A DNA stretch of 64,000 nucleotides from Cladophialophora immunda (taxonomy: Eukaryota > Ascomycota > Eurotiomycetes > Chaetothyriales > Herpotrichiellaceae), in contig NW_015622547.1 in the NCBI RefSeq assembly GCF_000835495.1, forward strand, positions 434,001 to 498,000. The letters run 5' to 3'. Both the position numbers and the translations under genes were made by a program. Of this stretch, positions 56,362-64,000 are shown one piece after another (within the stretch, counting starts at the first letter, position 1; each line of letters begins with the position of its first letter). The notes beneath the pieces are model-generated. The model worked only from the letters and a program-made list of their open reading frames with translations. It searched no databases and had not been told where the DNA came from.

Positions 56362-57434
56362 TTGATCCAGGCCTTCAGGAGAAGGGACTATGGAGAACAT
56401 GTGCTCGGGACCCTGACTGAGTATTCATGCCGCTTCTACGAACATTCCACGTAGGAGGGTGAACCAAGCAAGAGCCATGTTCCATTCACACCAATTCATC
56501 CAGTGAAGACTCTGACCGTGGAGTCCGCAGCGACACCGACATGACCCTTCTTCTTCTCGACACTGCAGCTCCTAGTGCATATGCACCCTAACCAGGATTG
56601 AAGGTTGCCCAGGGTGGTGATGCGCTTGGCAGTGATGGCAAGGTTCTTGCGCAGCATCAGGATGGCAATGGGCGGAACTGGATCAAGTCGATCTCGGTGG
56701 AGGATGGCCCCGAGTCTCTTGGTGATGTGGATGAGCAATGATTGGGTCGATCGATTATGCATTGTATTAACATTGTCTATCTTCAAATATCCTCCTGCCT
56801 CCTCGTTGGCTGTGTCCCGTGATTGCCTTTCCACCACCTCGATTCCCGGCTGGCATTGTGAGCAAATGTTTCCAGAGGCTGTCGATGTTATCCTTGTTCC
56901 TATATCAGCCCGCAAGCAATCACGACGAACAATCCAGAAGGGTGCCCAGGTTAGATGAATCAGATAAGGGGGTGCCCCTTTCAGTGAGAACCACGAAGCT
57001 GTGATGTACTGCCCCTCTATATGGGTGCTGCATTATTCCAATCGATAGTAGACGACCTTGTTGAGTGGCTTACGTTGCAGCCTCTTGTGGGATTTTGAAA
57101 AACGGGCGAAGCTCAACACATTACGTCTAGGGCAGAAAAATCCATGTTCGATCAAGGCTCTGGAACGTCAGGTACATCCACTAGCCCCTCTATCCATGAA
57201 CATGTCATTATTCATCTCCGAGACAATACAATACATTGCATAAATGGCTGGACGACTGAATGAGATGACAAGGCTGTCACAGCCTTGTCTCTACTGAGAG
57301 ACGATCAATGATGCCAAGGCTCGCTTGTTGGGTCAATATATGAATGTTGCACTGCAGGCCTTGTTCATCATCTTTTCCCTGTTTCCTGGCACCTGTGCAT
57401 CTGACCCGGCATAGGCCCTCAGTGTCAGTGCGGC
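56362..57434. other. Intergenic, nothing recognised
   Basis: 1.07 kb between TAF7 and the HET gene. It marks the change from conserved genes to accessory ones. Reverse and forward frames of 60-140 codons have no protein features. Confidence 0.45.
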
Positions 57435-59840
57435 ATGGCCCAGGATGACCCATGCGCCGTGTTCAGAGACCGAGTGAGGTCAATATACCGGGACAGCCTC
57501 AAGTGGAAAGAGGCCAACTCAAAGGGCACTCCGCCCATGTTTCTTCCTCGCCGCACCAGTATCCATTCAGACAAGGACCAGCTGATAGTCTTTACCAGTG
57601 AGGAGAAGAGGCGGCGAGCCCGGCAGTGGTGTCAAGCCTATTACTATGCCGCACAAGATCTGGAGAACCATATCTCCCTGCTAGACCGGGCAGTGGGATC
57701 CCTTCTCCGCTGCAACTTTGAGGGTGTTCTCAGTGAGGATGCTATCATTGATCAGGCATGTGCTCTGTTGTCACGGATACCGCGAACACCGCACCTTCCT
57801 GCCTCGCTCGCTGCACAGTTCAAAGAATGCGCATTGCCGTGGCTCTATATCGGAAGCCTTCACTCTGGCTATCTGGTGCTGAACCGGGACAGCTGGCATG
57901 AGTTGCTCGTGACCAACTGGGTTGACACGAACTGCATCCGGCTTGCATTGACGATTGTCCAGCTCCGTGACGAGCTGACGTTCATTGGCACGATACAGCA
58001 CTATGTTAACACCCTTGCAGAGTTAGTCGAAACCGCTTTCAACCTTGCGGCCAACCCAAGCGATCCAGCCGATCACCGGCATTGGCTAGTCGCCCAAAGC
58101 TTCCTCTGGACGTGTTGGTGCCGTGCTCTGATGCTTCACTTCCATTATCATCTGGATTTACAGCTACGAGCCGGATACGATGCCGAGCGAAATGCATCTC
58201 TGAATATGCACCAGCCCCTGCCAGGCGACGGGACAACCCCCAATCCCTCTGAGGAACTGCCACAGTACATGTGCAGCTGGGCCTTTGGGCTGTTGAAATT
58301 GGATAGAGCTTCCGTTGGGCAAGATTTCCGTGGCTTCCGAAAAAGATTCGGTACCATGTTTGGCGAGAGGCCGGGAAGGTGTATTCTCGCGTCTTCACAA
58401 CCCTGCAACGGACAAGGACCGGAGCACTGCCAGCGTTTTACAGGCATGAAGATAGTCGATCAATCGGCGCACGACTTCCGGTGTTCTGGTGACTGTGACA
58501 AGATGGTCTGGGACGAAGCCAGTTATCGTAACGTCGAGGACGCACGAGCGGTATCCATCAAAGATTCTGACAACGCCACCATTCGATACTGTCAAGCGTC
58601 TCCAAAAACACTAAGTGTCTCACATGTGTGGGCTCACGGTGCTGGAGGGAGGCCCGATACAGGGATGAATACTTGCCTTCACGCACGACTCATTCAGCTG
58701 GCTCGCGAGAATGACTGCGACTCTTACTGGATGGATACGCCTTGTATTCCAGAGAATCACGAACTGCGTTCTGAGGCTATAGCTCATATAAACAGAATTT
58801 TCACTATGAGCAGGATGACACTCATCTGGGATCGCGACATTATGTCCATCGATATTTGCGACGACTCAATAGAGACGATGGAGACCTTGCTCTCCACTCT
58901 TCTGGTCTGTGACTGGAATGTGAGGTCTTGGACATTGCTCGAGTCGATGAGAGCCCGTCACAACGTCCATCTTCTGTGCAAATACAACAAAATCATCTCA
59001 TTCAAAGAATGCCTGACAAGGGTCCATGAAAAGGGCGCAATTGCCATCGCCAACCTCTTCCTTACACATCAGCAGCTTCTTCCGGCCCAACCTCCGTCGC
59101 CGTTCACCAAGAATCCTCAAGGAGAGATTGTCAGGCGGCGAGACGGTTATATCTCTGTGGAAGAGTCTATCTGTTTGCTGGCTTATCGCCACGCGTCGCG
59201 TCCGGGTGACAGCACTGTCATCATGAGCTTGCTGCACGATACCACGCCGGTCTACAGTGCCGAGATGTTTTGGAAATCCAAGATCAACACTATCATCCAT
59301 ACAGGAATATTGTTCTCTGCCCATCCCAGGCTCCAATGCAAGGGCTTCGGTTGGGCGCCAGCTCAACCAGAGGTATCCCGGCTTGCCATCACATCGAGCA
59401 CACAATCACCATCAATGCATCTGGTGTACGACGGCGCCGGAACATCCGTTGCATTGATCACAGACGAAGGCCTCGATGCTCAGTTCACAACATTTGAAGT
59501 ATCCGGTACCTCGCGAAGCAGATTCTTGAGCGTAAAAGGGTTGAAGGGTGCTTTAGTGCGCGGCGAGCGCAAGGGTTTTGATTGTCCGTCGAGTCGGGCC
59601 CAGGAGGAATTTCAGCTGCATAAATATCGTCATGCGTTGTTTGTGCTCCCTTCCAAAGCTATCATGGCCACTAGCGGCTATCATGTCTACCGGGGACCCT
59701 GCAACGGCGCGGTCTTTGGGGTAATTGGCTCGAATGACAAGGCTGGCAAGATCTGGCACTGGCTCGGAGTCTTTGAGTGGGATCCTACAGCTCCCTGGCC
59801 TCGAATGAGACCGGGAGTCGAGAAGATTTTCCTGGTGTGA
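57435..59840 (+). CDS. HET-domain (heterokaryon incompatibility) protein
   Basis: 801 residues in one exon, start ATG 57435. The HET domain lies at about 390-475: TLSVSHVWAHGAGGRPDTGM (the SHVW motif), then ENDCDSYWMDTPCIPEN (the D-x-CIP motif) and HINRIFTMSRMTLIWDRDI (the last HET block). The 390-residue N-terminal region is helical and Cys/Trp-containing, and the C-terminal region (from about 540) has a degenerate HET-associated pattern. No nucleotide-binding or repeat domain is seen, so this is a stand-alone HET protein of the S-H-V-W subgroup. HET proteins trigger cell death on fusion of unlike strains or act in innate defence. The stop is 28 bp from that of the convergent regulator. Confidence 0.9.
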   Translation: MAQDDPCAVFRDRVRSIYRDSLKWKEANSKGTPPMFLPRRTSIHSDKDQLIVFTSEEKRRRARQWCQAYYYAAQDLENHISLLDRAVGSLLRCNFEGVLSEDAIIDQACALLSRIPRTPHLPASLAAQFKECALPWLYIGSLHSGYLVLNRDSWHELLVTNWVDTNCIRLALTIVQLRDELTFIGTIQHYVNTLAELVETAFNLAANPSDPADHRHWLVAQSFLWTCWCRALMLHFHYHLDLQLRAGYDAERNASLNMHQPLPGDGTTPNPSEELPQYMCSWAFGLLKLDRASVGQDFRGFRKRFGTMFGERPGRCILASSQPCNGQGPEHCQRFTGMKIVDQSAHDFRCSGDCDKMVWDEASYRNVEDARAVSIKDSDNATIRYCQASPKTLSVSHVWAHGAGGRPDTGMNTCLHARLIQLARENDCDSYWMDTPCIPENHELRSEAIAHINRIFTMSRMTLIWDRDIMSIDICDDSIETMETLLSTLLVCDWNVRSWTLLESMRARHNVHLLCKYNKIISFKECLTRVHEKGAIAIANLFLTHQQLLPAQPPSPFTKNPQGEIVRRRDGYISVEESICLLAYRHASRPGDSTVIMSLLHDTTPVYSAEMFWKSKINTIIHTGILFSAHPRLQCKGFGWAPAQPEVSRLAITSSTQSPSMHLVYDGAGTSVALITDEGLDAQFTTFEVSGTSRSRFLSVKGLKGALVRGERKGFDCPSSRAQEEFQLHKYRHALFVLPSKAIMATSGYHVYRGPCNGAVFGVIGSNDKAGKIWHWLGVFEWDPTAPWPRMRPGVEKIFLV

Positions 59841-59868
59841 AGAAAGCCACGGTCCCTCAGGAACACTG

Positions 59869-62156
59869 TCACAAGTGCTCCATCTCGCCGAAGCCATTTT
59901 GCCCCGAAAGCAGCTGCTCCCATTGAATCCATTCATTCGGATCCGTTTCAAAGGAGACAAGGTCGGGAAAATTATAGCAGTCGAAGTTTTCAGCCTGAGG
60001 CGGATTCCGATCCTGCACCCCGGACTGGAGCTTACCGGGACCGACATAGTCTTGGTCAAGGAGCGCAGGCCTTGCCCTAGATGTCCAACTGTTGCGGATT
60101 GCATTGATGTACTCGGGTGGCATTGGCTCCGGAAGACCGTCGGATTTCGTGGCGGCGACGTAGTCTTCCCAAGCCTCCAGAGTCCATTTACACAGTGCAA
60201 TATACACAGCTCCCGTGGACTCCTTAAAAGCCTCAGGGTGCTGGGAAAGTACCACGCCAATCAGCTGCCACAACCGATCTACATCTGGCCCAGGCTTGCG
60301 ATGTCGAGCCTCAATGAGGACACAGAGCATCGTATCCCAGAGATAGCTCGTGCCGGTGCGCCACGCGTACTTCTGCAATCCCTGGTTGCCCCGCACCAGG
60401 ACTGCATATTCCAACAGTTTAGTGGCGTTCGCGAAGACGATTTCCCGTTCTGTCTGCGGGATTTTGACGCGGCGCCCAGCAATCCGTCGTCGCGGACTGT
60501 GGGCGAGGAGCTTCATCTTACATATGCAGGACCGCATCATGATGGAGGCAAAGGTGTGCAGGGGATTGGATGGATCGCAATAACGGAGATACTTTCTCTC
60601 CCAGAGATCTTCCATCTGGCTTATCACGCCATCCTTTTTGGCGGTCGTGATATCAGGGCTCGTGAGGGTGTCCCAGTGAACACCATTCGACAACGGAGGG
60701 GCGAGCTTGCGCAGGAACTCGATGATATCGCATCTGACGAGGCAGAGAACGATGGAGGTGATCCCTCCTCGCTCAAGTGGGGGTTCGACCATATCGGGAC
60801 CGAATTCTTCGTCCTCGACATTCAAGGGCACTTTGGTGTCTCCGATGGACAGATCCCGGCACGGTCTCATGCCTAACATATCGGCGGCGCGGAAGTCGAT
60901 ATGCACAATGTGCCACCAGAGCCGACGCCTCATTTCGGTTTCGAAAAGCGACAGACCAAGCGATTCGCCATCACGATGGAGACCCATCTTAAGCGCAAGC
61001 CGTACAGCCACTCCTGACAGGATGTATTGAGTATCGTGTCGCAGGGAAGTCCTCACGCCAATCTATTCGAGTTAGGACATACACCACGGGAACATTCTCG
61101 AGTCGCAACTTACAAGGAACAAGGAAAAAGCTCGAAGGGTCATGACGCTCGAAGTGTGGGGGAATCCGGCATTCATCAATGCCTGCCGAGCTATCGTTCG
61201 ATATCGCGCAAGCATGGCCGGTCTCGGTCCCCCCAGCAGACTCTGACACTCATCATCGTCCAGGGCGCTGACTGTAGCGAGGCAGAAGCCAAACATTGCC
61301 GCCTTGAGGCTGTTCGGGGTCTCTTGTGGATGTTGCAGTGCATTCGTCAACGAGGACCAGAAGGTCGGAATATGCAGAATCTTCATCACAGGATCAACTC
61401 GGTCCGCATATATGTCCTTCATCTTACGCAAGACCTGGATGGATAGGTAATCATCGACGAGGTTTGAGGTGTCGGCGGGACTGGGATGAAGGCTTCCTTG
61501 GTCGAGCGGACCTAGGAGGAGGGCACATTCGTTTCCACTGGCCTCGTCCAGTAGCCCATCAGGGGCATATTCGTCTGGGTGGCGAAACTATAGGCATTTG
61601 GTTAGAAGGAGAGCTGCTTGACATGGTCGTCGGTCTCACCTTGTCTCCCAAGTTCGACCAGAGAGCGCTATAGAGAGTACTTTAGAAATAGTCCTCCTGG
61701 AATGGGAGAGCCAGGAACATACCTTTCGAAATATCTCGAGGCCCCTTCCCGGGTGACGAACTTCGATCTGGATACATCAACCCTCAAAGCACCATAGTCG
61801 CCTTCGGTTTGGGGCTCAGCGTCTTTGGGGATGCCGGCATCCGACCTGGGGGCTGATTCGACATCGGACGTATCACTGTCCAGAGACGGTTCGATCTTTG
61901 CGCCGTATGACTTGAGCATCTCCTCATATCGTTTCAGTTTGGCGTGCAGTCCTTCTCGGGCAGGCTTAGTTCTCTTCCGCTTGCCGCGGACCGGCGGAAC
62001 GAAGCTGCATGGTGTGTCTCCCTTGACACAGTTGGAGCAGGGCGTCTGGCGATCGCACTTGATTTTGCGCTGCCGACAGCCCAAGCAGGAGAAGCCTCTG
62101 CCATTTTCATCCGCTACCACCGAGTCCTCGGTCAGGGGTCGCGACATCGTGGACAT
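59869..62156 (-). CDS. Zn2Cys6 transcription factor beside a DHA2 exporter
   Basis: Start ATG 62156. The zinc cluster is in exon 1: C-LG-C-RQRKIK-C-DRQTP-C-SN-C-VKGDTP-C, followed by a basic linker (RGKRKRTKPAREG) and coiled coil LHAKLKRYEEMLKSYGAKI. Introns near 61720 and 61610 join SRYFES to TLYSALWSNLGDK and FRHPDEYAPDG. The fungal_trans domain has HIPTFWSSLTNALQHP, GVAVRLALKMGLHRDGE, MRRRLWWHIVHIDFRAADML. Another intron near 61070 separates two of these. The protein ends QWEQLLSGQNGFGEMEHL, with an aromatic/acidic tail. Divergence from the DHA2 transporter (304 bp) makes it the likely regulator of that exporter. Confidence 0.92.
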
Positions 62157-62460
62157 TCACCTACGCCTCTCGCTGGACAGATCCCCGGTGGTCGGAGAGA
62201 GGTTGTTGCAAGAATCGAAGCGTTGTTATTGACTTTGTCGGCCTTGATCTCGGCGCTCGGAAGTCCAAAACTGAACTTTTGAGCGCCGAGCAGCGACGCG
62301 AATACTAGGAAAAGGGGGCCAGTCCGACCACAGCAGGCGTCCACCAACGAACCTGATACTTAAGAAGCCAGGTATTCAGGTCCGTAGAGATGGAACCTCT
62401 GAGTTGTCTCACGACGTCCGTCCCTTCCTTTTCGACCACGGTCAGATCAGTCGTTCCACC
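62157..62460. promoter_or_regulatory. Divergent promoter, regulator and DHA2 exporter
   Basis: 304 bp between outward start codons. Several CGG triplets are present, including a close CTCGGCGCTCGG (CGG-N4-CGG) near 62250-62262. Operator function is inference. Confidence 0.4.
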
Positions 62461-64000
62461 ATGTCGCAAACCTCTTCCCGCGACGGCGACCATCGTCCAG
62501 AGGACCATGCGCAGCAAAAGAGTGCTGGAACAGCCGATGGGTATCCTAGCATGCACAAGCGCATTGTGATCATGGTCGCTGTCTACCTGTCAATATTCCT
62601 GGTCACGTTGGTAATTCCACCTTCTTCGCAGCCTTTACGCTGGAACTGTGCCGTCCCTTGCTGACCAGCTATTTCAATAACAGGACCAAAACATTATATC
62701 CACCGCCATTCCGCGAATTACCGACGAGTTCCATTCTATCGATGACATTGGCTGGTATGGCAGTGCCTACCTGCTCACCATGTGTAGCTTCCAGCTTCTC
62801 ATGGGCAAGGTTTACAAGTTCTACCCGGTCAAGCCCATCTTCCTTGCTGGCATTGTGCTCTTTGAAGTCGGCTCTGCTGTGTGTGGGTCGGCTCCGAGCT
62901 CTGCAGCCTTCATCGTTGGTCGCGCCATTGCAGGCCTTGGAGCGTCGGGCATGTTCTCGGGCGTCATGGTCATCATGTTCCACACCGTTCCACTGCAGCA
63001 ACGACCGATTTGGCAGGGTGCCTTTGGGGCCGTCTTTGCGGTTGCGTCTGTCATCGGCCCTCTGGTCGGAGGTGCGTTCACCGATAACGTCACCTGGAGA
63101 TGGTGCTTCTATATCAATCTCCCCATCGGGGCGGTGGTCGTTGTCGTCACCATGTTCGTTCTGCGGCTTTCCAGCCAGAAGCTGGATGCACGAGCTCCTG
63201 GGCTCTGGGGGAAGTTGAAGCAGCTCGATCCAGTGGGCAACCTGGTCTTCTTCCCCGGCATCGTCTGTCTGATTTTGGCTCTCCAATGGGGAGGAACCAA
63301 ATACCCGTGGGATGACGCTCGGATCATCGTTCTCCTTGTGCTCTGTGCCGTCCTCTGCCTTGCCTTTGCTAGGATCCAACTCTGGAAGCAGGAGGACGGC
63401 ACCGTGCCTCCTCGGATCGTCAAGCAGCGCAGCGTGGCGGCCGCCATATGGTTCTCCTTTTTCAACGGTGCCGCAATGATGGCCACGGTGTACTACCTCC
63501 CCATCTGGTTCCAGGCGATCAAGGGTGTCGACGCCGTCAAATCGGGGATCATGCTGCTCCCTTTGGTGCTGTCCTCGGTCGTTGCCTCCATCTCCTCGGG
63601 CATCATCATCAGCCGGGTGGGCTACTACACGCCGTTCTTCATCCTCAGCTCCGTCGTCACGTCCGTCGGCGCGGGCCTGCTGTCCACCTTTACCGCAACC
63701 ACCGAACACCCGAAGTGGATCGGCTACCAGGTGCTGCTGGGCCTGGGGCTGGGCTTCGGCGCCCAGCAAGGGCTGAACGTCGTGCAGACCATCCTTGACC
63801 GCCCCGACATCGCCACCGGCTCCGCCGTCATCATGTTCGTCCGCTTCCTGGGCTCCGCCATCTTCCTGCCGGTGGCCGAGAACCTCTTCCTCAACGGCCT
63901 CGTCTCCAAGCTGACGAACCTCCCCGGCATCGACCCCGGCGCCGTAACCCAGGCGGGCGCCACCGACCTGCGCAATCTGGCCTCTGGCGGCGACCTGCGG
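62461..64000 (+). CDS. DHA2-family MFS drug:H+ antiporter, 3' end outside the window
   Basis: Starts at ATG 62461; intron 62611-62683 (GTAATT...CAG) joins IFLVTL to DQNIISTAIPRITDEF, the DHA2 TM1 motif D1. Then WYGSAYLLTMCSFQLLMGKV (TM2 and motif A region), GRAIAGLGASGMFSGVM, and the antiporter motif C GAVFAVASVIGPLVGG in TM5, followed by WRWCFYINLPIGA. The 14-helix architecture of toxin and drug exporters (for example those in polyketide or peptide clusters) is expected; about 489 residues are visible up to the edge, and the last helices are missing. Divergent from the Zn2Cys6 gene at 62156. Export of a metabolite or xenobiotic is the likely role. Confidence 0.95.

Noticed and set aside
62669..63769. 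366-codon reverse frame opposite the DHA2 transporter
   Set aside because: Antisense shadow of a GC-rich membrane-protein gene; the forward frame carries all DHA2 motifs.

Overview
The window is nuclear DNA of a filamentous ascomycete (Pezizomycotina). The signs are many short GT-AG introns (mostly 41-75 bp, with CTRAC-type branch points), five visible Zn2Cys6 regulators, a HET-domain protein, UNC93, DHA2 and sugar-porter transporters, a CBP3-type bc1 chaperone and TFIID subunits. A melanised Chaetothyriales-like fungus would fit the density of catabolic enzymes, transporters and regulators, but that placement is inference. Gene models were spliced by eye; both window ends cut a gene.

Region 1 (1-8.5 kb): a divergent pair, an enolase-superfamily sugar-acid dehydratase (cut by the left edge) and a DHDPS-family 2-keto-3-deoxy sugar-acid aldolase, the enzyme classes of the fungal D-galacturonate route. 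They are followed by a Zn2Cys6 regulator, a TauD/TfdA dioxygenase and a sugar-porter MFS protein.

Region 2 (9-23.2 kb): the most interesting block. UNC93-like transporter and N,N-dimethylformamidase-like amidohydrolase are divergent. A RidA-amine oxidase fusion lies tail to tail with the amidohydrolase and is divergent from a Zn2Cys6 regulator, which converges on a Baeyer-Villiger monooxygenase; a glutathione S-transferase follows. The chemistry forms a plausible chain: amide to amine to imine to carbonyl to ester. I infer a catabolic or detoxification cluster for a nitrogenous compound.

Region 3 (23.7-36.4 kb): two more Zn2Cys6 regulators flanking a Dal5-type MFS permease, then three tandem small genes (31.8-34.0 kb) for a charged protein family I do not recognise, then ArsH.

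Region 4 (37-56.4 kb): mostly conserved cell functions: an ER DnaJ protein (SCJ1-like, KDEL end), a CBP3 chaperone, a secreted ferritin-like protein, two other secreted proteins, an uncharacterised soluble protein, and a head-to-head pair of TFIID genes (BTP histone-fold protein and TAF7). A decayed gene sits just downstream of the DnaJ gene.

Region 5 (57.4-64 kb): accessory again: a HET-domain protein, a Zn2Cys6 regulator, and a divergent DHA2 drug:H+ antiporter cut by the right edge.
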